Source of the DNA: Pseudomonadota bacterium
Lineage (GTDB): Bacteria > Pseudomonadota > Gammaproteobacteria > Burkholderiales > JAKAFK01
Assembly: GCA_021817985.1 (NCBI GenBank)
Contig: JAKAFK010000042.1
Coordinates: 1 to 34,423, forward strand
Direction: 5' to 3'
DNA: 34,423 bases
Shown: positions 27,611-34,423 of the stretch, one piece after another
Layout: each line of letters begins with the position of its first letter
How positions within the stretch are numbered: position 1 is the first letter of the stretch
Notes under the pieces: generated by a model
Databases searched by the model: none
Seen by the model: only the letters and a program-made list of their open reading frames with translations
Told to the model about the DNA's origin: nothing
Program-made: the position numbers and the translations under genes

Positions 27611-28297
27611 ATGGCCAAACTGATTCTGAGCGGCGGCAGCGTCTCCGGACACTATTTCATCGACAACCCGCGCTTTTCGATCGGGCGCAGCGAGACCAAC
27701 GATGTCGTGCTAGACGATGCGGGCGCGAGCAAGCTGCATGCGCTCATCCTCACGGTCGGCAACGACCAGATCCTGGAAGACCAAGGCAGCACGAATGGCA
27801 CCTGGGTCAATGGGACGCAAGTCAACCGCCACATTCTGCAGAACAATGACGTGATCCGGATCGCGGGCTTCCAGCTCAAGTATGTCAATCAGCGCGCGCT
27901 GCGCGAAATGGATTTCGACAAGACCATGGTGCTTGAGACGGTAGGCATCGGGCACCGCTCGCTGGGGCCAGGCTTCGAGGCGCCGGGGCTGCATACGGCC
28001 GCGGCCGAGGCGCGCGCCCGGCGCGCCAACTTCCCGCTGGGCGTCGTGCGGATCACGCAAGGGCCGGCGACCGGCGAGGAAGTGGTGCTCAGCCGGGTGG
28101 TGAAGGCATTCGGCCCGCCGGGAGTCCAGCAGGCCGTGATCACCCGCCGGCCGCATGGCTATTATCTGACGCATGTGGTAGGCAGGCGCCACCCGAAGGT
28201 GAACGGGCGGTCGGTGGGCGCCAAACCCTATGCCCTGCAGGACCAGGATGTGGTGGAGATCGCCGACGCCGTGCTGGTCTTCGCACTGAAAGCTTAG
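27611..28297 (+). CDS. FHA domain protein (copy 2), with a second FHA-like domain
   Basis: This 228-residue protein has the same two-part plan as the FHA protein at 23640-24368. The N-terminal FHA domain has Gly25-Arg26 in FSIGRSETNDVVL, Ser40 and His43 in SKLHALIL, and STNG at 60-63, so it should bind phosphothreonine. The linker holds FDKTMVLETV, a Thr-containing segment of a kind that could itself be a kinase target (inference). The C-terminal domain matches copy 1 in VVRITQGPATGEEVVLS, QQAVITRRPHGYYLTHV and LQDQDVVEIADAVLVFAL, and lacks FHA ligand residues. It is paired with the upstream phosphatase and convergent with the dehydrogenase gene 18 bases away. Confidence 0.92.
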   Translation: MAKLILSGGSVSGHYFIDNPRFSIGRSETNDVVLDDAGASKLHALILTVGNDQILEDQGSTNGTWVNGTQVNRHILQNNDVIRIAGFQLKYVNQRALREMDFDKTMVLETVGIGHRSLGPGFEAPGLHTAAAEARARRANFPLGVVRITQGPATGEEVVLSRVVKAFGPPGVQQAVITRRPHGYYLTHVVGRRHPKVNGRSVGAKPYALQDQDVVEIADAVLVFALKA

Positions 28298-28315
28298 ACC
28301 CGGACCCTCAAGCGG

Positions 28316-29053
28316 CTAGCAGGCGAGCACTTGCCCGGTCGTCCCGGCGCTATCGCGTCCCATGAGGTAGAGATAGGTCGACATCAGATCTTCCGGCTTG
28401 CGCATGGTGTCCTTGAGTTCGGCCGGATGGGTCCGAAGGCGCAGCGGGGAGTCGACAGGTCCCGGGATCAGGGCGTTGATCCGGACGTTCGAGTAGATTT
28501 CGAGCTCTTGTGCCCAAATGGTCACCATCGCCTCGAGACCGCATTTGGAAACCGCATAAGGGCCCCAGTAGGCCGAAGGGGCATGGCCGTGGGTTTCCCC
28601 GGTCACGACCACGGATGCGTCGGGCGCCTTCTTGAGCAGCGGCATGCAGGCTTGCGTCAGCGCGAAGGGCGCCATCAGGTTGACGCGCAGCGTGGCGAGC
28701 CAAGACTCGAGGTTCTGGTGTTCGAGCGGGGTCAGGCTGGTGAAGTGGGCCGCGTTGTGCAAGATGCCGTCGAGGCGGCCGATCTGGCTGGAAATGGCCT
28801 GAGCCAGTGCGGCGAAATCCTTGCCCTCGGCCTTCTCCAGGTCCAGCGGAAAGATGGCCGGTTGGGGGTAGCCGGCTTGCTCCATTTCATCGTAGACCGC
28901 CTCGAGCTTCTGGACTTTGCGGCCGTGCAGGATGACGGTCGCCCCATGGGCCGCGAAGGTTAACGCCGCGATGCGCCCGATGCCCTGGCCTGCGCCGGTC
29001 ACCAGGATGACGCGGCCCGAGAGCAGGTCGGCGGGTGCCTGATAATTGTCCAT
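28316..29053 (-). CDS. YciK-like short-chain dehydrogenase/reductase
   Basis: The 245-residue protein follows E. coli YciK closely in plan: YQAPADLLSGRVILVTGAGQ then GIGRIAALTFAAHGATVIL (cofactor loop), DLEKAEG, GRLDGILHNAAHF, and Tyr166-Lys170 in WGPYAVSKCGLEAM. The Ser that normally precedes Tyr by 13 residues is replaced: the stretch reads VVVTGETHGH, with Glu153 and Thr154 at that place. Thr154 might substitute, or activity may be altered. YciK's substrate is unknown. I take ATG 29053; a TTG at 29071 in frame would add six residues. It lies 60 bases after hpnE on the same strand. Confidence 0.87.
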   Translation of the reverse strand: MDNYQAPADLLSGRVILVTGAGQGIGRIAALTFAAHGATVILHGRKVQKLEAVYDEMEQAGYPQPAIFPLDLEKAEGKDFAALAQAISSQIGRLDGILHNAAHFTSLTPLEHQNLESWLATLRVNLMAPFALTQACMPLLKKAPDASVVVTGETHGHAPSAYWGPYAVSKCGLEAMVTIWAQELEIYSNVRINALIPGPVDSPLRLRTHPAELKDTMRKPEDLMSTYLYLMGRDSAGTTGQVLAC

Positions 29054-29112
29054 CCCGAGATCATTCCTCAAAACGTGCGGCGCTCACCGGTAACCTGGGC
29101 GGGCCGCCATGG

Positions 29113-30438
29113 CTAGTCGTTCAATGCGTGGTGCGCGCATTGTACCCCACTTCGCACGGCGGCTTCGAGTGTTCCGGGGTATTCCCCGGCGGTATAGTCG
29201 CCCGCGAGGTAAAAGCGCGGCAGCCCGGTTTCCTGCGCCGGACGCCGCACCCCTACGGTGCACGAGAAGGTTGCGCGCTTCTCCGCGATGACCTTGTGCC
29301 AGCGCGGCTGCGGGAGTCCCCCGAGATGCGTTGCGATCTCCCGATGGACGAGGCCTGCGAGCGTCTCGTGGTCCAGCGTTTCGTGGGCGCCGCGGGCGCT
29401 GATCACGGCCGCCAGGAGCCCCGGATGGGGCCCCGTGTGCGCGCGATCGAACAGCCAGTGGATGGGGCTGCCGACGAACCCCAGCATGGGGCGCGGCAGG
29501 TGAACGGAGGGCGCGTACTGAAGGTAGATGGTATAGATGGGCTCGAAGGAGAGCGCGCGCACGCCCCCGATGGCCTCGTCCATGCCCGGCAGCGTGGCCG
29601 CGAGGCCCGGCATGCGATAGGGGGGCACGGCCAGAATGACGTGGCTTGCGGTCACGGTCTGCCTGTCGCACAGGATGCGGAAGGCGCCGTCGACGGCCTC
29701 AATCCGACGTACCGGGGTGCTGACCGAGACCTCTCCGCCGCGGGCGGCGACATATTGGGCGGCGCGGTCGGGAAAGAGCGCGCTCAAGTCCACGCGCGGC
29801 AGAATAAGGTCGCACGCCGTACGATGGCCCGCCAGCCCGTCCCGCAAAACGGTCAGGAATACCCGGGCGGAGGCGCTCGGGACGGGGGTGTTGAGGGCGG
29901 CCACGCACAGCGGCTCCCATAGGATTTCGGCAATCTTGCCGAGTTGGCCATGGCGGGCGAGGAGCGCGCCCACGCTGGCATCCTCCGGCAACCGGAACCG
30001 GCACCTTTGCATCTGGCGGATGAATCGGATCGCCGCCAGACGTTCCCTGAGCGGCAGCGTGCGGGCCCCCAGCAGAGCGCCCAGCAAATGGAATGGCGCG
30101 GGCAGCGGCCATGCGCGCAACGGCGCTTCTCCGGCCATCGACAGCTCGAAGGGGAGCCTCAAGTAGCCGGGATGGGTGCGGCGGGCGTTTTGCCGGGTCC
30201 CCCATACCGTATCGATGAGGCGCAGGGTTTCAGCGTAGGCGCCGATCAGGATATGCTGGCCGTTGTCCAGGGTCAGGTCCTGCAGGTCTGTGGCGCGCGC
30301 ACGTCCGCCCAGCCGCCTGCCGGCCTCGAGCACATGAACGGTGCGGCCCGCCGCGGCCAACGTCACCGCGGCTGCCATGCCGGCGTATCCGCCGCCGACG
30401 ATCGCCACCGGCGCACCGGCGAGGCGTGCGCCGCTCAA
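29113..30438 (-). CDS. hpnE: Hydroxysqualene dehydroxylase HpnE
   Basis: HpnE is an FAD-dependent enzyme of the amine-oxidase/phytoene-desaturase fold that reduces hydroxysqualene to squalene, the last step of the HpnCDE route. The 441-residue product has the dinucleotide motif VAIVGGGYAGMAAAVTLAAAG, then VLEAGRRLGGRARA, LDNGQHILIGAYAETLRLI, and a C-terminal FAD motif RFYLAGDYTAGEYPGTLEAA. The first codon is a TTG (30438-30436) that overlaps the hpnD stop by two bases; a GTG at 30408, at VAIVGGG, is the alternative, and neither has a clear ribosome binding site. Third gene of hpnC-hpnD-hpnE. Confidence 0.92.
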   Translation of the reverse strand: MSGARLAGAPVAIVGGGYAGMAAAVTLAAAGRTVHVLEAGRRLGGRARATDLQDLTLDNGQHILIGAYAETLRLIDTVWGTRQNARRTHPGYLRLPFELSMAGEAPLRAWPLPAPFHLLGALLGARTLPLRERLAAIRFIRQMQRCRFRLPEDASVGALLARHGQLGKIAEILWEPLCVAALNTPVPSASARVFLTVLRDGLAGHRTACDLILPRVDLSALFPDRAAQYVAARGGEVSVSTPVRRIEAVDGAFRILCDRQTVTASHVILAVPPYRMPGLAATLPGMDEAIGGVRALSFEPIYTIYLQYAPSVHLPRPMLGFVGSPIHWLFDRAHTGPHPGLLAAVISARGAHETLDHETLAGLVHREIATHLGGLPQPRWHKVIAEKRATFSCTVGVRRPAQETGLPRFYLAGDYTAGEYPGTLEAAVRSGVQCAHHALND

Positions 30439-31268
30439 TTGCGCGCCCAGGTTTTCCAGGCGATCCAGAGCTTGCGCACGGGCGTGAGCGATACGCGCCG
30501 GGTGAGCACCTGGCCTGCATCCTGGCCGATTTCGTCGAGCAGCGTACGGTAGATCGCAGCCATGACGATCCCCGGACGCTGGGCCTTGCGATCCACGGCA
30601 GGCAGGATGGACAGCGCACGCGTGTAGTAGCCGAGGGCGCGCTCGATCTGGAAGGCCATCAGACGCCCGAAATTATCCGAGTTCCGGCCTTCGGTGATGT
30701 CTTGCGGGTCGACGGAGAATCGACCCAGCTCATCGAGAGGCAGGTATAGCCGACCGCGCCTCGCGTCCTCGCCGACATCGCGGATGATGTTGGTGAGCTG
30801 AAAGGCCATGCCCAGGTCATGGGCGTACCTGAGCGTCCGGTGATCCTGGTAGCCGAAGATCGATGCCGAGAGATGGCCGACCACCGAGGCGACGCGATAA
30901 CAATACAGCTGCAGCGCCTTGAAGTCGGGGTAGCGCTCCTGGCGCAGATCCATTTCCATGCCGTCGACGATCTCCGTGAAGGGCTCGAGGGCGAGCCCGA
31001 AATCCCTGATCGCCGGGGAGAGGGCCTGTGTGACGGGGTGTTGGGCATGGCCCTGGAACGTGGCTTCGATCTCGCCGCGCCACCAATCGAGCTTGACTCT
31101 CGCCACGCCGGCGTCATGGCATTCGTCGACCACGTCGTCGACCTCGCGGCAGAAGGCATAGAGGGCGGTAATGGCGCGTCGCTGCTCGGGCGGCAGGAAC
31201 AGGAAGCTATAGTAGAAGCTGGAACCGCTCCGGGCGGCTTTGTCCTGGCAGTATTGTTCGGGCGTCAC
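30435..31268 (-). CDS. hpnD: Presqualene diphosphate synthase HpnD
   Basis: HpnD condenses two farnesyl diphosphates to presqualene diphosphate. The 277-residue trans-prenyltransferase has the first Asp-rich motif REVDDVVDE, the helix LDWWRGEI, LYCYRVASVVGHL, and the second Asp-rich motif AFQLTNIIRDVGEDARRGR followed by LYLPLDEL, all typical of the squalene/phytoene synthase family. The GTG at 31268 has GAGGA about nine bases upstream. hpnC ends 36 bases upstream and the stop overlaps the hpnE start, so the three genes form one operon. Confidence 0.94.
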   Translation of the reverse strand: MTPEQYCQDKAARSGSSFYYSFLFLPPEQRRAITALYAFCREVDDVVDECHDAGVARVKLDWWRGEIEATFQGHAQHPVTQALSPAIRDFGLALEPFTEIVDGMEMDLRQERYPDFKALQLYCYRVASVVGHLSASIFGYQDHRTLRYAHDLGMAFQLTNIIRDVGEDARRGRLYLPLDELGRFSVDPQDITEGRNSDNFGRLMAFQIERALGYYTRALSILPAVDRKAQRPGIVMAAIYRTLLDEIGQDAGQVLTRRVSLTPVRKLWIAWKTWARN

Positions 31269-31304
31269 GGGCGCTGGTCCTCAGGATGGCTTGAAACTCG
31301 GCGC

Positions 31305-32129
31305 CTAGCGCGCGATCGCCGCACGATACGTCATGTAGAGCCAGTCCGGCGCGGAGAGCACGGGCCGTCGGACAAAGACGTTGCCGTCGCTGCGGTGGAG
31401 CTTGCGCAGGATCGCTTCGCCGCCCATGATGATGAGGCGCATCTCGAGGCCCACACGGCCGTGCAGGGCCTTGCCCAGCGGGGCGCCGGCCTGCAGCAGC
31501 CGCCGTGCGCGCTCGATCTGCTGATGGATGAAAGGCTTCCAGGCGGGGCCTGGCCGCCCTTGCGCGAGATCGGCCTCGCTGAGCGCATAGCGCGCCAGTT
31601 CGTCCTGCGGCAGATAGATGCGATTCTTTTCCATGTCCACGGCGATGTCCTGCAGAAAGTTGATGATCTGGAGGCTCGAACAGATGGCATCGGAATAGGC
31701 GAGGTTGCGCGGGCTGGCTTCGCCATAGAGATGAAGCAGCAGGCGCCCGATGGGATTGGCGGATCGCCGGCAGTAGTCCATCACCTCGCCGAAATGGGCG
31801 TAGCGGTTCTTTGTGACGTCCTGGGCAAAGGCATCCAGCAGATCATAGAAGAGGGCCAAAGGCAGCGCGTGCCGGCTCACGACCGCCGCCAAGTCCTGAA
31901 AAAGCGGGGCCTGTGGCGCCGTGCCTTCGGCGATCCGATCCAGTTCCTGGCCGAACGCCGCGAGCCGCGCGAGGCGTTCGGCGGCCGGCCAGTCGCCCTC
32001 GTCGGCAAAGTCGTCCGCCCGGCGCGCGAAGGTGTAGATGAGGCTGATCGGGTAGCGCAGACGCCTGGGCAGGAGGATCGAGGCGACCGGGAAATTTTCG
32101 TAATGGTCAATGGCGTACGGCGTGGGCAT
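31305..32129 (-). CDS. hpnC: Hydroxysqualene synthase HpnC
   Basis: HpnC converts presqualene diphosphate to hydroxysqualene. This 274-residue squalene-synthase-fold protein begins YAIDHYENFPVASILLPRRL and has IYTFARRADDFADEGDW (first Asp-rich motif RADDFADE), YCRRSANPIGRLLLHLYG, and SLQIINFLQDIAVDMEKNRI followed by YLPQDELARY (second Asp-rich motif). The spacing of the motifs differs from HpnD, as in other HpnC/HpnD pairs. I take ATG 32129; the frame stays open far upstream through the tRNA region, which I regard as chance. A TATAAT box lies about 80 bases upstream on the minus strand. Confidence 0.93.
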   Translation of the reverse strand: MPTPYAIDHYENFPVASILLPRRLRYPISLIYTFARRADDFADEGDWPAAERLARLAAFGQELDRIAEGTAPQAPLFQDLAAVVSRHALPLALFYDLLDAFAQDVTKNRYAHFGEVMDYCRRSANPIGRLLLHLYGEASPRNLAYSDAICSSLQIINFLQDIAVDMEKNRIYLPQDELARYALSEADLAQGRPGPAWKPFIHQQIERARRLLQAGAPLGKALHGRVGLEMRLIIMGGEAILRKLHRSDGNVFVRRPVLSAPDWLYMTYRAAIAR

Positions 32130-32208
32130 AAACGCGGGAGCCGGCGGGCGTGAAGGATTGAGTCGGATCGAGCGGTGTTGGCTCGACGAGAACGAAAGCC
32201 TGGAAGAA

Positions 32209-32214
32209 ATTATA
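32209..32214 (-). promoter_or_regulatory. Candidate -10 box of the hpnCDE operon
   Basis: A perfect TATAAT lies on the minus strand about 80 bases before the hpnC start, in a GC-rich context where it stands out. No recognisable -35 box lies at 16-18 bases, so the promoter may need an activator or be weak. If used, the leader would be about 70 bases. Confidence 0.4.
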
Positions 32215-32300
32215 CACCATTGAAGGCTCGCGGCGAGGTCAGTGCAACCCGCTGAAACTAGAGGGCAATCCGCCAGCGGCATCGGGAAGGTGGCGTTTTG

Positions 32301-32309
32301 TGATAGAAT
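32301..32309 (+). promoter_or_regulatory. Extended -10 promoter of tRNA-Leu(TAG)
   Basis: TGATAGAAT fits the extended -10 form TGn-TAGAAT, with the hexamer at 32304-32309. No good -35 is visible, which extended -10 promoters tolerate. Transcription would start near 32316. The roughly 44-base leader contains a near-perfect palindrome with arms AGGCGA and TCGCCT (32323-32342). Confidence 0.45.
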
Positions 32310-32359
32310 CCGCCAGCCCTCGAGGCGAACCGCGGGTCGCCTGGCGGCCCGCGCGATGG

Positions 32360-32445
32360 GCGAAAGTGGCGGAATTGGTAGACGCACTGGATTTAGGTTC
32401 CAGCGGGTAACCCCCGTGAGGGTTCGAGTCCCTCCTTTCGCACCA
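32360..32445 (+). tRNA. tRNA-Leu (anticodon TAG)
   Basis: An 86-nt class II tRNA reads from GCGAAAG to CTTTCGC-A-CCA, with a perfect seven-pair acceptor stem and an encoded CCA. The D region has GGCGGAATTGGTAGACGCA, identical to that of the other leucine tRNA in the window. The anticodon stem-loop is CTGGA-TTTAGGT-TCCAG with anticodon TAG, and a long variable arm (GCGGGTAACCCCCGT) precedes GGTTCGAGTCC. It should read CUA and other CUN codons. It lies between divergent hpnC and the tig leader. Confidence 0.96.
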
Positions 32446-32476
32446 GCCACACTCTCTTGAGTTGCGTTACGCGGTC

Positions 32477-32509
32477 GGCCTCGCCGCGCGCGCCTTGGGC
32501 GTCGAGGCC
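32477..32509 (+). terminator. GC-rich hairpin downstream of tRNA-Leu(TAG)
   Basis: GGCCTCG (32477-32483) pairs with CGAGGCC (32503-32509), and inside the loop CGCC-TTG-GGCG forms a second short stem. It begins 31 bases after the tRNA. There is no T-run, so termination is uncertain; it may mark a processing or transcript-end structure before the tig promoter. Confidence 0.3.
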
Positions 32510-32543
32510 TCGTCCGTGGCCTGGCCAAATTCGCGAATCTTCG

Positions 32544-32552
32544 TGCTATCAT
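32544..32552 (+). promoter_or_regulatory. Candidate extended -10 promoter of tig-clpP
   Basis: TGCTATCAT fits TGn-TATCAT, with the hexamer at 32547-32552 in an AT-richer patch. A -35 at normal spacing is not evident. Transcription would start near 32559, giving a leader of about 275 bases before tig. Confidence 0.45.
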
Positions 32553-32558
32553 GCCAAG

Positions 32559-32834
32559 TTGAGGATTTTTCTGGCGGATGTTCGCTGCGCCGCGGTGAAA
32601 TGCGCCGCTCCCGAACCCGTCGGGAGCGTCGTTTCACGACGCGCGAGGTGCGGCCCATGGGGCTTTTCTTGCCCGGTCAAGAGCGCTTGGCGAGGATGGG
32701 GGCGCCGTTTGCGCGCCCCGGGGGAACACGGTGGCGCAGCGTAGGCTGTCAACTTGATTGTCATCGAGCGGGGCTTGCCCTCTTGTCCGACAGCGGGCAG
32801 GGGTGTGCGGGCCGGTTGCTTTTAAGGAATCGTA
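32559..32834 (+). other. Long structured leader upstream of tig
   Basis: No gene is seen in this stretch, but it holds several hairpins. GCTCCCGA-ACCCG-TCGGGAGC (32607-32627) is a perfect eight-pair stem, enclosed by GTGAAA (32595-32600) and TTTCAC (32632-32637). GGGC-TTTTCTT-GCCC-like pairing occurs at about 32660-32674, and GGGGCGC (32699-32705) pairs with GCGCCCC (32713-32719). The tig ribosome binding site AAGGA (32824-32828) lies outside these stems. No known riboswitch class is recognised. Confidence 0.4.
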
Positions 32835-34118
32835 ATGCAGACTGTATCGGAAAATGGAAATCCGCTGGAACGGCGCTTGAAGGTGGTGCTCCCGCACGGG
32901 GCGATCGCGGCGGAGGTGGAAGGGCGCCTGAAGCGCCTGGGGCGGACCGTCAAGCTGCACGGATTTCGCCCCGGCAAGGTGCCGATGAGGATTCTTCAGC
33001 AGCATTATGGGCCGCAGGTGCAGCGGGAAGTGCTTGAGGATGCGCTGAAGAACGAATTCAGCGGCGCGGTCCGGGAGCAGTCGCTCAAGGTCGCCGGTTT
33101 GCCGCGGTTCGAGCTGGAAGCCCCTGCGGAGGGTGCGGACCAGTATGAGTTCACGGCCGTGTTCGAGGTCTATCCCGAGGTTCAGGTGGGTGATCTTGCG
33201 CATCTGGCGATCGAGCGGCTCGCGGCGAGCGTCGAGGACAGCAATGTCGACAAGACCATCGAGGTGCTGCGCCGCCAGCGAGCAAGCTATGCCGCCGCGG
33301 ATCGTCCTGCGGCGCAGGGCGATCGGGTCACCATCAGCTACCGCGGCACGATCGGCGGGGAGGGGTTTGCCGGGGGCGAGGCGCAGAACGTGCCCGTCAT
33401 GCTGGGCGACGGCCGTTTCCTGAAAGCTTTCGAGGACGCGCTGATCGGCGTTTCCGCGGGTGCGCACCGCTCATTTGAATTAACCTTTCCGGCGGATTAT
33501 CATGGCAAGGAAGTGGCCGGCAAGACGGCCACTTTCGAAATCACCGTGCACCAGGTCGAGGAGGCGCTACTGCCGCCGGTCGACGAGGCCTTTGCACAGG
33601 CTCTGGGCGTCGAGGACGGCGACATCGGGCGGTTGCGTGCCGAGGTGCGGGGAAATCTCGAACGCGAACTCAGCAGGCGGATCCACGAGCGACTGCGTGA
33701 TCAGGTCATGCAAGGCCTGCTCGATGCGACTGCCGTGGAAGTGCCCAAGACCCTCGTTCAGGCGGAAATCGCCCGCATGACGCACGGTTCCGGGCAGGAG
33801 TCGGCGGCGCATGCGGTGAGCGAGGCGCTCGTCCCGGAGGCCCGGCGGCGCGTGGCGCTGGGGCTGATCCTGTCGGAGCTGGTCAGGGCCCAGCACCTGG
33901 AGGCCAAGCCGGATCAAGTGCGGGCGCTGGTGGAAGACCTTGCCGAGGCCTACGAGAAACCCGAGGAAGTGGTCAAGTGGTATTATCAGAACCCGGCCCA
34001 GCTGAAGGAAATCGAGTTGCGCGCCCTCGAGGACAATGTCGTCGCGTGGGTGTTGCAGAATGCTAAAGTGGAAGAAAGAGCGAGCACTTTTGACGAATTG
34101 ATGGGAAACGCTAAATGA
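32835..34118 (+). CDS. tig: Trigger factor
   Basis: Trigger factor is the ribosome-bound chaperone and peptidyl-prolyl isomerase that first meets nascent chains. The 427-residue protein has the N-terminal ribosome-binding domain with the signature GFRPGKVP (residues 43-50), a central FKBP-type domain (about 150-240: [37 protein letters not shown]), and a helical C-terminal cradle ([15 protein letters not shown] onward). The ATG at 32835 follows AAGGA by six bases. The stop overlaps the clpP start (ATGA), linking chaperone and protease translation, as in the common tig-clpP-clpX-lon order. Confidence 0.97.
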   Translation: MQTVSENGNPLERRLKVVLPHGAIAAEVEGRLKRLGRTVKLHGFRPGKVPMRILQQHYGPQVQREVLEDALKNEFSGAVREQSLKVAGLPRFELEAPAEGADQYEFTAVFEVYPEVQVGDLAHLAIERLAASVEDSNVDKTIEVLRRQRASYAAADRPAAQGDRVTISYRGTIGGEGFAGGEAQNVPVMLGDGRFLKAFEDALIGVSAGAHRSFELTFPADYHGKEVAGKTATFEITVHQVEEALLPPVDEAFAQALGVEDGDIGRLRAEVRGNLERELSRRIHERLRDQVMQGLLDATAVEVPKTLVQAEIARMTHGSGQESAAHAVSEALVPEARRRVALGLILSELVRAQHLEAKPDQVRALVEDLAEAYEKPEEVVKWYYQNPAQLKEIELRALEDNVVAWVLQNAKVEERASTFDELMGNAK

Positions 34119-34423
34119 TCGCACGCGACCGGCTGGATCCCGCAGCCTTGGGGCTCGTCCCCATGGTGATCGAACAAAGTGGGCGTGGAGAGCGCGCCTA
34201 CGACATCTACTCGCGCCTGCTGAAGGAGCGCGTGATTTTTCTGGTGGGGCAGATCGACGAGATGTCCGCCAACCTGGTGGTCGCCCAACTGCTCTTCCTG
34301 GAGTCGGAGAATCCCGACAAGGACATTTCCCTGTACATCAATTCCCCTGGGGGGCTGGTTTCGGCGGGGATGGCGATCTATGACACCATGCAGTTCATCA
34401 AGCCCGACGTGAGCACGCTGTGC
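34115..34423 (+). CDS. clpP: ATP-dependent Clp protease proteolytic subunit (3' end outside window)
   Basis: The first 103 codons of clpP are present and the frame is open to the window edge. The product reads [79 protein letters not shown] and [13 protein letters not shown], which is standard ClpP. The N-terminus before MVIEQSG is a normal short propeptide region. The catalytic Ser motif (GQAASMG type), His and Asp lie downstream and cannot be checked. The ATG overlaps the tig stop by four bases. Confidence 0.95.
   Translation, partial: MIARDRLDPAALGLVPMVIEQSGRGERAYDIYSRLLKERVIFLVGQIDEMSANLVVAQLLFLESENPDKDISLYINSPGGLVSAGMAIYDTMQFIKPDVSTLC

Noticed and set aside
32130-32552. N-terminal extension of hpnC through the tRNA-Leu(TAG) gene
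   Set aside because: The extension reads antisense through a tRNA and lacks family similarity; HpnC homologues begin near YAIDHYENFP.

Overview
The window is a GC-rich (by eye about two-thirds G+C), densely packed bacterial chromosome segment. Gene order and gene content point to a betaproteobacterium: bamB-der-hfq-hflX-hflK-hflC-(DUF2065)-hisZ-purA-tRNA-Leu-rnr-rlmB, then rpsF-priB-rpsR-rplI-dnaB-alr-radA, a hopanoid/squalene hpnCDE set, and tig-clpP. PriB between rpsF and rpsR and a short, 79-residue Hfq fit this group. The genus cannot be fixed from the sequence alone. No insertion sequence, prophage, CRISPR array or integron was seen.

Layout. (1) 1-9098, plus strand: outer-membrane assembly lipoprotein BamB, ribosome-assembly GTPase Der, RNA chaperone Hfq, GTPase HflX, the FtsH-associated SPFH pair HflK/HflC, a small DUF2065 membrane protein, HisZ and PurA. 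(2) 9104-9273: a perfect 30-nt palindrome and a minus-strand tRNA-Leu(CAG), whose promoter overlaps the start codon of rnr. (3) 9273-12419: RNase R and the 23S rRNA methyltransferase RlmB. (4) 12400-16932, a more accessory stretch: an orphan PhnD-like binding protein, a possible 34-residue peptide, a DUF2934 protein, a transglutaminase-like protein, and a quinone-oxidoreductase-like enzyme divergent from a LysR regulator. (5) 17029-22705: the S6/PriB/S18/L9 operon, then DnaB helicase, alanine racemase and RadA. (6) 22833-28297: a Ser/Thr phosphorylation module. Two PP2C phosphatase-FHA gene pairs on the plus strand flank a minus-strand pair made of a transmembrane Ser/Thr kinase (with an external PEGA domain) and a TPR-like lipoprotein. 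(7) 28316-32129, minus strand: a YciK-like short-chain dehydrogenase and hpnE, hpnD, hpnC. (8) 32301-34423: tRNA-Leu(TAG), trigger factor behind a long structured leader, and the start of clpP, cut by the window edge.

How it works together. Regions 1-3, 5 and 8 are housekeeping: envelope assembly, ribosome assembly and rRNA modification, translation, replication, and protein quality control (HflKC with FtsH, trigger factor with ClpP). HpnC, HpnD and HpnE form a complete route from farnesyl diphosphate to squalene, the hopanoid precursor; the cyclase is not in the window. The most distinctive region is the phosphorylation module: kinase, two phosphatases and two FHA readers form a self-contained write/erase/read set. 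Its lipoprotein resembles the T6SS-associated TssQ family, yet no T6SS structural gene is visible here. An inverted repeat lies across the predicted -10 box of the second phosphatase-FHA pair and is a candidate operator.
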